A stretch of DNA of 60,862 nucleotides from Methylobacter sp. (GTDB taxonomy: Bacteria; Pseudomonadota; Gammaproteobacteria; Methylococcales; Methylomonadaceae): positions 1-60,862 of the forward strand of contig PERF01000002.1 of NCBI GenBank assembly GCA_002928495.1, given 5' to 3'. Positions 25,851 through 34,009 of the stretch are shown piece by piece; positions within the stretch are counted from its first letter, which is position 1, and each line of letters begins with the position of its first letter. The notes under the pieces were generated by a model. The model searched no databases. It was not told the origin of the DNA and saw nothing but the letters and a program-made list of their open reading frames with translations. The translations under genes and the position numbers were made by a program.

Positions 25851-27212
25851 GCATAAGTATCTACACAACTTTTCGTAAATTTTGGCATGATGCCGCATGA
25901 TTTTAAAAAAGCCTATCCGGCGTGGACTCACGCCTAAACGACCGCTACCAGCGCCTGGTGAGTGAACACATGAATTCAAGTGAATGCCTGAGTGCTGGAT
26001 TAAAAGCGTTGCCTGACAAAATCAGCAGCTTTGCCAGCACTCAAGCGGCGTGGCGCTTCTACCAAAACGAATCGGTCAGTCTATCGAAGCTCCAAGAACC
26101 GCTCACGGTCGCCGCGCACCAAGGCATCTTGGCTCATTGCCTGAACTTCGCTTTATGCGTCCATGACTGGTCCCGATTGAGTTACAAACATGCCAACAAA
26201 CCGGACACTTACGCGATCACCCATGACACCGACATCGGCTACGATCTGCAAACCAGCCTCATTATTAGCGACCAAACGGGGCAGCCCTTGGCGCCGGTAG
26301 CGCAGAGACTGGTTAGCAGCGAAGGGAGTTTCGCGACCTATCAGGAAGCCAATCCCCAGCCCATCGTCCAAAACCATTTGGATGAAGTCAGCGATTGCAT
26401 TCAGTTTTTGGACGGACAAGGTTTTGCCAAGCCATTAGTCCACCTGATTGATCGAGAAGGCGATTCCATCGGCCATATCCGCCGCTGGGAAGCGACGGGT
26501 AGCCACTGGCTGGTACGCGTCAAGGATAATCCCAAAGTGGACTACCAGGCTAAGCCCATGGCTTGTAAAGCCGTGGCGCAAGAACTGGCGTTCAGCAAGA
26601 CTCGGGAAGTCCGTTATCAGGGTCAGACTTATTGGCAGTGGGTGGCAGAAACCGATGTGACGCTAACCCGTCCCGCCAAACCGAGTCAGAAGAAAAGCAA
26701 AAAGCCGGCTGTGCCTGGCATTCCTGTAGCGGCAAGGCTGGTGGTCAGTCGCGTCTTGTCCGACGAAGGTGATGTGTTGGCGGAATGGCTGCTATTGACC
26801 AATGTAAAAGATGTCGATGCTTCGACTATTGCGCTATGGTACTACTGGCGCTGGCAAATCGAGTGTTTCTTCAAACTGGTCAAGTCGGCAGGTCACCACC
26901 TCGAATCGTGGCAACAGGAATCAGCCATGGCCATTGCCAAACGCCTCTTGGTGGCTAGCATGGCCTGTGTTACGGTTTGGGCCATAGCCGCCGACAAAAG
27001 CAAGGAAGCGTCTGAATTAAGACTATTTCTGATCAAGCTCAGCGGCAGGCAAATGCGCCACAAAAAGGAGTTTACGAATCCAGCGCTGTTGTCGGGGCTG
27101 TGGGTCTTCCTCTCCATGCTCGAAATCATGGACGCCTACTCTCAAGAGGAGCTGGATAGTTTGAAAGCAACCGCTCAGCAATTTTTAGGAAAAGATATGT
27201 AGATACTTATGC
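25851..27212 (+). mobile_element. IS4-family insertion sequence
   Basis: A 1.36-kb element bounded by perfect terminal inverted repeats GGCATAAGTATCTACA (25850-25865 and 27198-27213). It is flanked by a direct repeat: CGCAAAG if the element starts at GCATAAG, or GCAAA if it starts at GGCATAAG. The ambiguity comes from a G shared by target and end. It holds one intact transposase gene. Clean ends and exact target copies point to a recent insertion. Confidence 0.93.
25922..27202 (+). CDS. IS4-family transposase
   Basis: A 426-aa DDE transposase. The catalytic Asp lies in ITHDTDIGYD and a second Asp in HLIDREGDSIGH. The IS4 signature Y-(2)-R-(3)-E-(6)-K is present as YWRWQIECFFKLVKSAGHHLE. The N-terminus (DRYQRLVSEHMN) carries the DNA-binding region. 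It starts at GTG 25922. The frame is complete, so the element is probably still active. Confidence 0.95.
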   Translation: MDSRLNDRYQRLVSEHMNSSECLSAGLKALPDKISSFASTQAAWRFYQNESVSLSKLQEPLTVAAHQGILAHCLNFALCVHDWSRLSYKHANKPDTYAITHDTDIGYDLQTSLIISDQTGQPLAPVAQRLVSSEGSFATYQEANPQPIVQNHLDEVSDCIQFLDGQGFAKPLVHLIDREGDSIGHIRRWEATGSHWLVRVKDNPKVDYQAKPMACKAVAQELAFSKTREVRYQGQTYWQWVAETDVTLTRPAKPSQKKSKKPAVPGIPVAARLVVSRVLSDEGDVLAEWLLLTNVKDVDASTIALWYYWRWQIECFFKLVKSAGHHLESWQQESAMAIAKRLLVASMACVTVWAIAADKSKEASELRLFLIKLSGRQMRHKKEFTNPALLSGLWVFLSMLEIMDAYSQEELDSLKATAQQFLGKDM

Positions 27213-27751
27213 CGCAAAGGGGAGGCGCGTCGCGATGGCAGTCCGAAGAACGTGGATCAGGAATTCGTCACCGCTTTTTTCGTCTTCGACAAGCTTGAAG
27301 GCGAGGAGCCAGGACTGATGCACAGCATCAACGGCTATATTTTCGGCAACCTGAAAGGACTTGTGATAGACAATGGCCAAAAGGTGCGTTGGCATGTGCT
27401 GGGGATGGGCAACGAAGTCGACCTGCATACCCCTCACTGGCACGGCAAGACCCTCACTACCGGTCGCGGGACAGCCGCTCAACGGACGGATGTCGTTCAG
27501 TTGCTTCCCGGGGGCATGATCAGCGCCGACATGAAGGCCGACAACCCGGGGGAATGGCTCTACCACTGCCACGTGGCGGATCACATTGATGCCGGCATGT
27601 TTACCACCTACCAGATCAAGGACAAATGAGCGGCTACCACGCCCTGAATGACTTCCGATGGCAGTCAGATTAAATTCTAACCTGACGCCATCTTCCGGCC
27701 AGCTCTGCCAATGGTGCAATCACAAAGAGCTGCCGGAAAATATGACTAATT

Positions 27752-27768
27752 GACGATCATTCTCATTA
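27752..27768 (+). promoter_or_regulatory. Fur box before bfd
   Basis: GACGATCATTCTCATTA at 27752-27768 matches the right half of the Fur consensus and closely resembles the strong site at 24895. It lies about 45 bases upstream of the bfd start, so iron-controlled expression of bfd and possibly of the following genes is likely. Confidence 0.65.
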
Positions 27769-27810
27769 ACATCAGCTTGTTAATATGATCAGCCAGCGGA
27801 GAGAAAAGCC

Positions 27811-28008
27811 ATGTATATCTGTTTGTGCAAAGGGGTAACCGATAGTCAGATACGGCAGGCAGTCTGCCAAGGCGCGTGCTCTATGCGCGAGTTACGCCAG
27901 CGCCTTGGCGTGGCCTCGCAATGCGGTAAATGCGGTCACTGTGCCCAAAGCTTATTACGGCAGACACGCATGACTATCACTGAAGACGCCGATTTGCAAG
28001 CCGCATAA
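27811..28008 (+). CDS. bfd: Bacterioferritin-associated ferredoxin
   Basis: A 65-aa Bfd. The [2Fe-2S] cysteines stand at CLCKGVT (CxC) and SQCGKCGHC (CxxC), as in the family. Bfd docks on bacterioferritin and reduces the stored iron so that it can leave the shell. It lies 80 bases upstream of the heme-type bacterioferritin gene, the usual partnership, and downstream of a Fur box. Confidence 0.95.
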   Translation: MYICLCKGVTDSQIRQAVCQGACSMRELRQRLGVASQCGKCGHCAQSLLRQTRMTITEDADLQAA

Positions 28009-28088
28009 CCGTAGTTTATCGCTGATTCTGGCTGGACCCGACTTGGCCTTTCCGCTAACTCACTACCACATAAATGAAGGAGTTCATC

Positions 28089-28556
28089 ATGAAAGGTGAC
28101 CTGAAAGTGCTCGACTATCTCAACAAGGTATTGACCAATGAGCTGACCGCAATCAACCAGTATTTCCTGCACGCCCGCATGTACAAGAACTGGGGTTTTC
28201 ATGAACTCAACGATCATGAATATGCCGCCTCGGTCGACGAAATGAAGGACGCCGACCGTCTGATCGAACGTATTTTGTTCCTCGAAGGCCTGCCCAATCT
28301 GCAGGACCTGGGCAAGCTGATGATCGGCGAAAACGTGCCGGAAATGCTCATGGCCGACTTGCAGCTTGAAAAAGACATCGCCATGCCCTTGCTCAATGAA
28401 GCTATCGCCTACTGTGAATCCTGCGGGGACTACATTAGCCGAGAGCTGTTTGAAGGCATCTTGTCCGGGGAACAAGGCCGCATCGACTGGCTGGAAACCC
28501 AACTGGAGTTGATCGGCAAGATCGGTTTGCAGAATTATCAGCAATCGCAGATGTGA
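28089..28556 (+). CDS. bfr: Bacterioferritin subunit with heme Met but broken ferroxidase centre
   Basis: A 155-aa bacterioferritin that keeps Glu18, Glu51, Met52 (DEMKDAD) and Glu94. His54 of the ferroxidase site is Asp, and the second ExxH His is Arg (EQGR instead of EEGH). It should bind heme at the subunit interface but oxidise iron poorly. This is the complement of the bfr at 22265, as in the two-subunit bacterioferritins of Magnetospirillum and Neisseria. AAGGAG stands eight bases before the ATG. It probably forms mixed shells and is the docking partner of the adjacent Bfd. Confidence 0.93.
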   Translation: MKGDLKVLDYLNKVLTNELTAINQYFLHARMYKNWGFHELNDHEYAASVDEMKDADRLIERILFLEGLPNLQDLGKLMIGENVPEMLMADLQLEKDIAMPLLNEAIAYCESCGDYISRELFEGILSGEQGRIDWLETQLELIGKIGLQNYQQSQM

Positions 28557-28688
28557 GCTTAGAGTTCATGGGGTAGATGCCCTGTGCTGCCAGAACTCGA
28601 TCTCTGTGGAAAGAAGATATTGCCTGCACAAGGGGCTATTCAAATACCTTATAGCGGTTTCTTGCAGGCCTGTTGTTAAGGGAGATGT

Positions 28689-29729
28689 ATGTTTGCCACC
28701 TTTATCATTACGTTGCGTGAAGGGTTAGAAGCCTTCCTGATTGTAGCCATCAGCGTGGCCTATCTGCGCCAAACGGGGCGATCGCGCCTGGTGCCGGCTG
28801 TTCATTGGGGCATCGCGGTCGCCCTTGGTGCAAGCATCGTCGCCGGCCTGCTCTTCCGGCAGGCCGAGAACAAGCCGCTGTGGGAAGGCATTTTGGCTTT
28901 GGTCGCGGCCTTGCTGGTTGCCTCGCTGACCATCCATATGCGCCATGCCGCCTACACGATGCAGGCGCCAAAGTTGCAGTTGGCCATGTTAGCGGCGCGC
29001 ACGGGCCCTGCGGCGTTTGCCGGGGTGTTCGCGTTCACCGTGTTCATGGTCGGCCGGGAAGGAATGGAAACCGTCCTGCTGATCACGGCGCTGCTGTTCC
29101 AGGTTCACTCGCCGGAGCTGCTCGCAGGCGGGGTGCTCGGCCTGATGGTAGCGGGCGGCGTTGCCTGGGCTTGGGCGCGCTATGGCCACCATGTTAATCT
29201 GACCCGCTTCTTTCAGACGACAACGATCTTTTTGTATCTTCTGGTGGCCCAACTCCTGATCTATGGCTTTCATGAACTGACGGAAGCCCAAGCCCTGCCG
29301 CTCGACAATCATTACTGGCATGCGGTAACCGAACCTTACGGCCCGGAAGGCCCCTACTGGCACTGGCTGACCTATGCGCTGGTGGCGCTGCCGGGGGGTT
29401 GGTTGTTGGTCGCTACGCTACGCGATCGGCGGTTGATGCGATGGCGGGTGGAAGAGGAGGCGCTTTCGGTGGCGATGAAACGGGAGGAGGGACGCATAAT
29501 CATGATCGCCGATCAGAAAACCGCTGCCTATTGCGACGAGAAGGGAACGATCTATCTTTTTTCCCCGGTTTGCCCGCATGCCGCATGCGACATCGCCTGG
29601 AACAGCGAGGCGAAGACCTGGGATTGCCCCTGCCATGGAGCTCGCTTCGATCCTACCGGCAAGCTCATGTGTGGCCCGGCCATGACCGATCTTCAGCTCA
29701 AAAAGCGGCTGACACCTCCCACACCTTAA
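28689..29729 (+). CDS. FTR1-family iron permease fused to a Rieske domain
   Basis: A 346-aa protein. Residues 1-245 form an FTR1/OFeT permease with about seven helices and both iron motifs: LREGLEAFLI near the N-terminus and GREGMETVLLI in helix 4. After a basic linker (LRDRRLMRWRVEEE), residues about 265-340 form a Rieske [2Fe-2S] domain: SPVCPHAACDIAWN with CxH and WDCPCHGARFD with CxxH, then GPAMTDL. The Rieske part would probably lie on the cytoplasmic face and could reduce or channel incoming iron. I know FTR1 proteins paired with ferredoxin-like partners, but this direct fusion is unusual. It follows bfd-bfr and precedes a small membrane protein. Confidence 0.93.
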   Translation: MFATFIITLREGLEAFLIVAISVAYLRQTGRSRLVPAVHWGIAVALGASIVAGLLFRQAENKPLWEGILALVAALLVASLTIHMRHAAYTMQAPKLQLAMLAARTGPAAFAGVFAFTVFMVGREGMETVLLITALLFQVHSPELLAGGVLGLMVAGGVAWAWARYGHHVNLTRFFQTTTIFLYLLVAQLLIYGFHELTEAQALPLDNHYWHAVTEPYGPEGPYWHWLTYALVALPGGWLLVATLRDRRLMRWRVEEEALSVAMKREEGRIIMIADQKTAAYCDEKGTIYLFSPVCPHAACDIAWNSEAKTWDCPCHGARFDPTGKLMCGPAMTDLQLKKRLTPPTP

Positions 29730-29742
29730 AAAAGGAAAGACC

Positions 29743-30252
29743 ATGCGTTTCGTAGTCACGGGAGAATGGAGAGAAAACCGGCTCCTTGCCCTCATCCTGA
29801 TCTGGTTTCTTGTTTTCGGCGTCGGCGTCTGGCTGACCAATCTCCTGCTCTACTTGGGTCAAATGGAATTGACTTACGAGTCGGTCGTGGCCCATTACCG
29901 GGGCAACGAGGAGCAGTTCCGTCCGCCAAGCAGCTACCGGGGGCTGTTGGAGATCACCCATTTTCATCTTCTCGCCATGAGCATCTTCATCCTGACGCTT
30001 GCTCATCTTGTGCTCTTCGTCGCCCTTTCCTCGCGGATTAAATTCTGGCTGATCCATTTGACCTTCTTCGCCGCACTCTCGAACGAAGCGGCAGGATGGC
30101 TGACCCGCTTTGTGCATCCGTTGTTTGCCTATTACAAGATCGGCGCCTTCCTGCTCCTCCAAGCATCCCTCGCGATTCTGATTGTGGCCGTATTGGCGGG
30201 TCTGCTCTTCAATACTGATAAAGAATACAACGACAATTCTCCAAAAGGGTGA
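29743..30252 (+). CDS. Four-helix membrane protein next to the FTR1-Rieske gene
   Basis: A 169-aa integral membrane protein with helices around LLALILIWFLVFGVGVWLTN, ITHFHLLAMSIFILTLAHLV, WLIHLTFFAALSNEAAGW and AFLLLQASLAILIVAVLAGL. Several His lie within or near helices (ITHFHLLAM, LAHLV, LIHL, RFVHPLF), so a b-type heme site is possible. It starts 13 bases after the FTR1-Rieske stop and is surely co-transcribed. It may pass electrons to the Rieske domain. That is inference; no family is recognised with confidence. Confidence 0.8.
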   Translation: MRFVVTGEWRENRLLALILIWFLVFGVGVWLTNLLLYLGQMELTYESVVAHYRGNEEQFRPPSSYRGLLEITHFHLLAMSIFILTLAHLVLFVALSSRIKFWLIHLTFFAALSNEAAGWLTRFVHPLFAYYKIGAFLLLQASLAILIVAVLAGLLFNTDKEYNDNSPKG

Positions 30253-30280
30253 TGTCCGGCATCGAGCAAGCGGCCTACGA

Positions 30281-30372
30281 GACTGATCGATTTCGCCTCG
30301 CTAATAGCGTTCCAGAGCAAATTTCAGTTCGCGATTTTGCCCAGGCGAGGAAAACCAAGGCTATGAATTTTT
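30281..30372 (-). pseudogene. metE: Dead 5' end of a second metE
   Basis: The minus strand reads KIHSLGFPRLGK, then after a one-base deletion [10 protein letters not shown], then TAG where MetE has Trp, then RGEID. This is the first 30 or so codons of MetE and aligns over the whole stretch with the intact gene's start (8346-8438). Nothing further of metE follows toward 30250. It lies divergent from metR, the standard metE-metR arrangement, and therefore marks a lost metE. Confidence 0.85.
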
Positions 30373-30452
30373 AGAGGTTCCCTTTAATCATCAATACCCT
30401 CCGTAGATTAAACACAAAGCGGTATTGCAGGTCTTGTATAAAACGATAAAAA

Positions 30453-30487
30453 TTGATAGTTTCTCGCTCTTTCATGAGAGAAATTCA
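30453..30487 (+). promoter_or_regulatory. MetR-type operator between the metE relic and metR
   Basis: TTGATAGTTTCTC at 30453-30465 and TGAGAGAAATTCA at 30475-30487 repeat the blocks upstream of the intact metE with the same 22-base offset. The second block fits TGAA-N5-TTCA with one change. It ends 5 bases before the metR start, as expected for an autoregulated divergent operator. Confidence 0.75.
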
Positions 30488-30492
30488 TCAAT

Positions 30493-31374
30493 ATGGAATT
30501 GATCCATTTTCGTATCCTGTTGGCGCTTAAACAACACGGCACCCTAACTGCCGCTTCAGAGTCAATGCATCTGACCCAATCAGCCTTGTCGCACCAGATG
30601 AAAAATCTGGAACAGCGTTTGGGCATTATTCTTTGGCGCAAGCAGGGGCGCACGTTGGTGTTGACCCAGGCGGGAAAATATCTTTCCGAAGTCGCCGAAT
30701 CGGTCATTGCCACTGTCGATTCCGCCGAGCAGCACTTGAACTTGCTGGCGACAGGAAAAACCGGCAAACTGACTATCGGCATCGATTGCCATGCCTGTTA
30801 TGAATGGTTTCGCACAATTCTTCAGCCCTATCTTCAGGCGTGGCCGGATTTGGCTATCGAAGTCACGTCCCGCTACCGGTTTAATTCGTTTGAGGCGATC
30901 CGGCAATACAAGCTTGACGCAGTTTTGACTTCCGACCCCGTATTTAACGGTGTGCTGCATTACCAGCCACTGTTTGATTTTGAGTTGGTGTTAATCGTCG
31001 CCAGGCAGCACCGGCTCGCCGGACTTAGAGAGATTGAACCCGCTGATCTACAACCGGAAACCATTCTGACTTACCCGGTCGACCGGGAGCGCCTGGATAT
31101 GTTCAGAAAAGTCCTCGGGCCCGCCGGGATTGAACCCTTCGCCCATATCACTGTGGAAGAAACCGACATTATGTTGCAGTTAGCCGCCAGCCAACGCGGC
31201 GTTTGCCTGCTACCGGAATGGTTGCTGGCTGACAAAATCAAGAATCCGGACGTGGTCAGTCTGCGCTTTAAAAACCTGCCGTTGACCAAAACCATGTATC
31301 TGGCGACTCGCCACGAAGATGTGCAACTGGACTATATCCAATGGCTGATAAGGCATGCGCAATCCGGTCTATGA
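30493..31374 (+). CDS. metR: LysR-type regulator of methionine synthesis
   Basis: A 293-aa LysR regulator. The HTH covers residues 1-60 (LKQHGTLTAASESMHLTQSALSHQMKNLEQRLG). The effector domain carries the MetR-typical IGIDCHACYEWF, and LDAVLTSDPVFNGVLHYQPLFDFE, ILTYPVDRERLDMFRKVL and QRGVCLLPEWL. MetR senses homocysteine and activates metE. The relic of metE upstream and the shared operator-like sequence support this identity. It very likely still controls the intact metE 22 kb away. Confidence 0.92.
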   Translation: MELIHFRILLALKQHGTLTAASESMHLTQSALSHQMKNLEQRLGIILWRKQGRTLVLTQAGKYLSEVAESVIATVDSAEQHLNLLATGKTGKLTIGIDCHACYEWFRTILQPYLQAWPDLAIEVTSRYRFNSFEAIRQYKLDAVLTSDPVFNGVLHYQPLFDFELVLIVARQHRLAGLREIEPADLQPETILTYPVDRERLDMFRKVLGPAGIEPFAHITVEETDIMLQLAASQRGVCLLPEWLLADKIKNPDVVSLRFKNLPLTKTMYLATRHEDVQLDYIQWLIRHAQSGL

Positions 31375-31454
31375 TTAGTCATTCTGACTATTCGGCTACT
31401 TGGTGCAATTAATAGTTTTGCATGTATTTTCTAGTTCCACTGGTTTGCATGCCG

Positions 31455-31901
31455 TTAGTCCGAAGCGGTAGCTCCAAGTGTTGACCGGAAAATAATGATT
31501 GCCCCCATGCCAAACCCGTATGTCGTAATGGCTATACTCATCATTAAAAAAACACGGAATGTCATGGAAAATATTCCTTCTGCGGGTTTTTCCAATACCG
31601 GAAAAATGGACTGCATAAGGAACAGGCTTGAATTGGTAAAGGCACCGATCACCATAGACCATTGCACATGCCGGGGCAATGGCACTTTCGCGGCATAAAA
31701 GCCAAAAATTAACGCACTCATTAACAAGAAATCAAGATGCCCCTGAAGTAACCGGTGGAAATCTTTAAAAATCATTTTTATGAAAGGCAGTTCCAGTTTC
31801 ATAAATACCAGGCACCATGCCAAAACCAAGGCGACTAACAGCCACAAGGCGGCACCTCTCAATAAAACGATATTGCCTGCATGTTTGGAATTTTGATACA
31901 T
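31455..31901 (-). CDS. Four-helix membrane protein, 148 aa
   Basis: An integral membrane protein with helices at about residues 12-34 (LLRGAALWLLVALVLAWCLVF), 55-70 (LDFLLMSALIFGFYAA), 80-98 and 112-140. The segment HRLLQGHLDFLLM, with charged His/Asp at a membrane boundary, recalls styrene-oxide-isomerase-like and related four-helix proteins, but this is weak. It is divergent from an AraC regulator (231-base gap), so it may be that regulator's target. Function unknown. Confidence 0.7.
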   Translation of the reverse strand: MYQNSKHAGNIVLLRGAALWLLVALVLAWCLVFMKLELPFIKMIFKDFHRLLQGHLDFLLMSALIFGFYAAKVPLPRHVQWSMVIGAFTNSSLFLMQSIFPVLEKPAEGIFSMTFRVFLMMSIAITTYGFGMGAIIIFRSTLGATASD

Positions 31902-32132
31902 TATTGATTCCCTAAAAATTTAAATTTGATAAAAACGCACATCGTTTGGCGCCCGGATTGTGGGAAGCGCCAAAGTAGTTTTTATCTAGCCTATTGAAGT
32001 TTTTAGTATGATCGTTTTTGCTGTTGTCCACTGGTGTAAAACGGAACTAAAACTTGATTACAACGGCTGTTTTGCCGATGTTTAACAGAAAAACTGATTT
32101 TCAGTGTTTATAATCGGCAAAGGTTTTGGTAC

Positions 32133-33152
32133 ATGGCTATTAACACTTCATCCACATCGAATCTTCTGAGCCACAAAGGTGTCTTTGGCCTTAAGCTTTC
32201 GACAAACGATATTCCACCGCGCGAAAGACAGGAATGGTTGCGCGAGGTGATATGCCGGGAATATGCCCATGTTGCAATAACTTCTCCTGCCAAAGCCGCC
32301 ATGTTTCAAAATCTGGTTATTTATCCCTGGAACAATCTGCAGCTATCAGTCGTTCGTTCCAGTGCGATTACTATTGAACGGTTACCGCAAGAGCCGTATT
32401 TGCACAGCCAGGATGCTTACTTCGCAGTCATCCTGGTTGCCGGTAAATACTTGATGATGCAGAATGGCCGGGAGGTTTTTTTACAGCCGGGGGATATGAC
32501 CATTTACGATGCCACCAGACCACATCGAATACAATGTCCTGATGAATTCACGAAACTGATCATTTCAATCCCTCGTTCACTTTTCAGAGAAAGTGTAGCC
32601 GGGATCGATCATTGTACCGCTCTGCTTATTCCAGGCACGGCAGGAGCCGGATTGATTGCATCGAACTTTCTGCGTTCGCTTGCCGGCCAAACAGGTCACT
32701 TAAAAGCGCATGAATTTTCCACCCTTTCCGATTCTGCCCTCGACTTGCTGACATTGGCAGTAGCCTCAGTGCGTCCGGTTGATTATGCCTTGTCCAGAAA
32801 CCGGACGCTTGCAATTAATCGTATCAAGGCGTTTATCGAAAAAAGACTCGGTGATTCGACTATTAATGCCAACCTGATTGCCAGCAGCGTGGGTTTATCA
32901 TCACGTTATATCAACGGTCTCTTTGCAGACGAGGGGACGTCCCTTATGCGTTATGTCTGGAAGCGTCGATTAGAGAGCTGCCGGAAGGATATGCTGGATC
33001 CGGTTCATGCCGGCCATCGACTATCCGATATTGCCTTTCGCTGGGGATTTAACGATCTCTCGCATTTTAGTCGGGCATTTAAACAGCAGTTTGGTTGTTC
33101 TCCTCGTGAGTTTAGACACGTTGAGACCCGGCAGTACCATCAGTCGCCCTAA
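32133..33152 (+). CDS. AraC-family transcriptional regulator
   Basis: A 339-aa regulator. The N-terminal part contains a cupin-like ligand domain (YFAVILVAGKYLMMQNGREVFLQPGDMTIYDATRPHRIQ) of the AraC-binding-2 kind. The C-terminus has the double HTH with the family signature (LSDIAFRWGFNDLSHFSRAFKQQFGCSPREFR). The ligand is unknown. It faces away from the membrane-protein gene at 31455-31901, which is the obvious candidate target. Confidence 0.93.
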   Translation: MAINTSSTSNLLSHKGVFGLKLSTNDIPPRERQEWLREVICREYAHVAITSPAKAAMFQNLVIYPWNNLQLSVVRSSAITIERLPQEPYLHSQDAYFAVILVAGKYLMMQNGREVFLQPGDMTIYDATRPHRIQCPDEFTKLIISIPRSLFRESVAGIDHCTALLIPGTAGAGLIASNFLRSLAGQTGHLKAHEFSTLSDSALDLLTLAVASVRPVDYALSRNRTLAINRIKAFIEKRLGDSTINANLIASSVGLSSRYINGLFADEGTSLMRYVWKRRLESCRKDMLDPVHAGHRLSDIAFRWGFNDLSHFSRAFKQQFGCSPREFRHVETRQYHQSP

Positions 33153-33412
33153 CAATCCGTATACGGCAAGTCAATTGCCCCAGTTTTTATTTATTGTGAT
33201 ATAGACTGTACGAGGTTATCAAACAATCACCGCATTGATCCATATGGAAAGTACACAGTCATGAAGTGTTTCTTGATTATTTTAGGACAGGTTAATTTGA
33301 TATAACCCTATGAAATAACTTTTGTTTTACAATTTTACAAACCATTAGACAAACAAATGATGCGATGTTTTGCGTCATTTAGGATTCTAAAATTATTTTA
33401 GGACTAAAAACT
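33153..33412 (+). other. Intergenic DNA with a cassette-boundary-like core
   Basis: No gene is visible here. ATTAGACAAACAAATG at about 33344-33359 resembles the sequence ending the third attC-like site (ATTAGACAGACAAG at about 41211), itself a one-base variant of the integron core GTTAGAC. It could mark the left border of the first cassette. Weak evidence. Confidence 0.3.
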
Positions 33413-34009
33413 ATGACCTATGATCTGCTCAAACTCGCCCACATCATTGGTGCCATATTGATTGGCGCGGGCTTAATTGGTGTCTGGATCTGCGATCTTC
33501 GCTCCCGGCAGTCGTTTGAACTTGTCCGTTTTTCCGAAGCTGTGCGTAACATTGCCGTGTTTTACGATGGTGTTGTGGTGCCTGGCGCCCTCATCCTTCT
33601 CACGTCGGGCATATGGATGATTGTTGAGTTTTTCGGCGGCTGGAACTTTGTCGCCGTGCCTTGGCTCGCAGGCATGGTTTTTCTTTTTGCATTCGAGTTT
33701 ATCGAGGGCAATACCATAACCCGCCTCTACTTCACGCGCTTGCGTCGGCTTACGCAAGAGGCTTTACGGGTCGGAGCATTTACGCCCGAATTGGAAAAAG
33801 CCCGTGCTGAAAACCTGCCTTCGTTTACGCATTTTCTCGATTTGCCGATGTTGTTCTTGATCGTAGCCTTGGGTGCGCTCAAACCGGACAATTGGCGTTT
33901 GTTTGTTGTCGGGTCGCTGGGCGCACTCGCTATAGCCGCTGCCCTAACAATAGTCCTCCCTCGACTTTATCCATGGGCGGCAGACCGGCGATCACCTGTC
34001 CCGCCCTAA
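33413..34009 (+). CDS. DUF2269-like membrane protein
   Basis: A 198-aa membrane protein with an N-terminal helix (LLKLAHIIGAILIGAGLIGVW) and helices at VVVPGALILLTSGIWMIVEFF, WLAGMVFLFAFEF, FLDLPMLFLIVALGALK and VGSLGALAIAAALTIVL. The KLAHIIGA start and GG/GW pattern are those of DUF2269 proteins, whose function is unknown. Its TAA stop lies inside an attC-like sequence, as in integron cassettes. Confidence 0.75.
   Translation: MTYDLLKLAHIIGAILIGAGLIGVWICDLRSRQSFELVRFSEAVRNIAVFYDGVVVPGALILLTSGIWMIVEFFGGWNFVAVPWLAGMVFLFAFEFIEGNTITRLYFTRLRRLTQEALRVGAFTPELEKARAENLPSFTHFLDLPMLFLIVALGALKPDNWRLFVVGSLGALAIAAALTIVLPRLYPWAADRRSPVPP

Larger units (their letters stand above)
25235..27629 (+). pseudogene. 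Ceruloplasmin-like multicopper oxidase split by an IS element
   Basis: The two halves (25235-25850 and 27220-27629) join perfectly once the IS and one target copy are removed, giving 341 aa. The signal peptide is LLPLAILVAMPAMAQ. Copper ligands are visible: YGMHPHGFRY and WWYHSHID in the first half, HTPHWHGK and the type-1 site HCHVADHIDAGM in the second. The GILGPIIRAEVGDTVNV style is that of ceruloplasmin/hephaestin ferroxidases. Together with the downstream FTR1 permease this would form an oxidase/permease iron-uptake pair. The insertion after the codon for Lys in TRK breaks it in this isolate. Confidence 0.9.
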
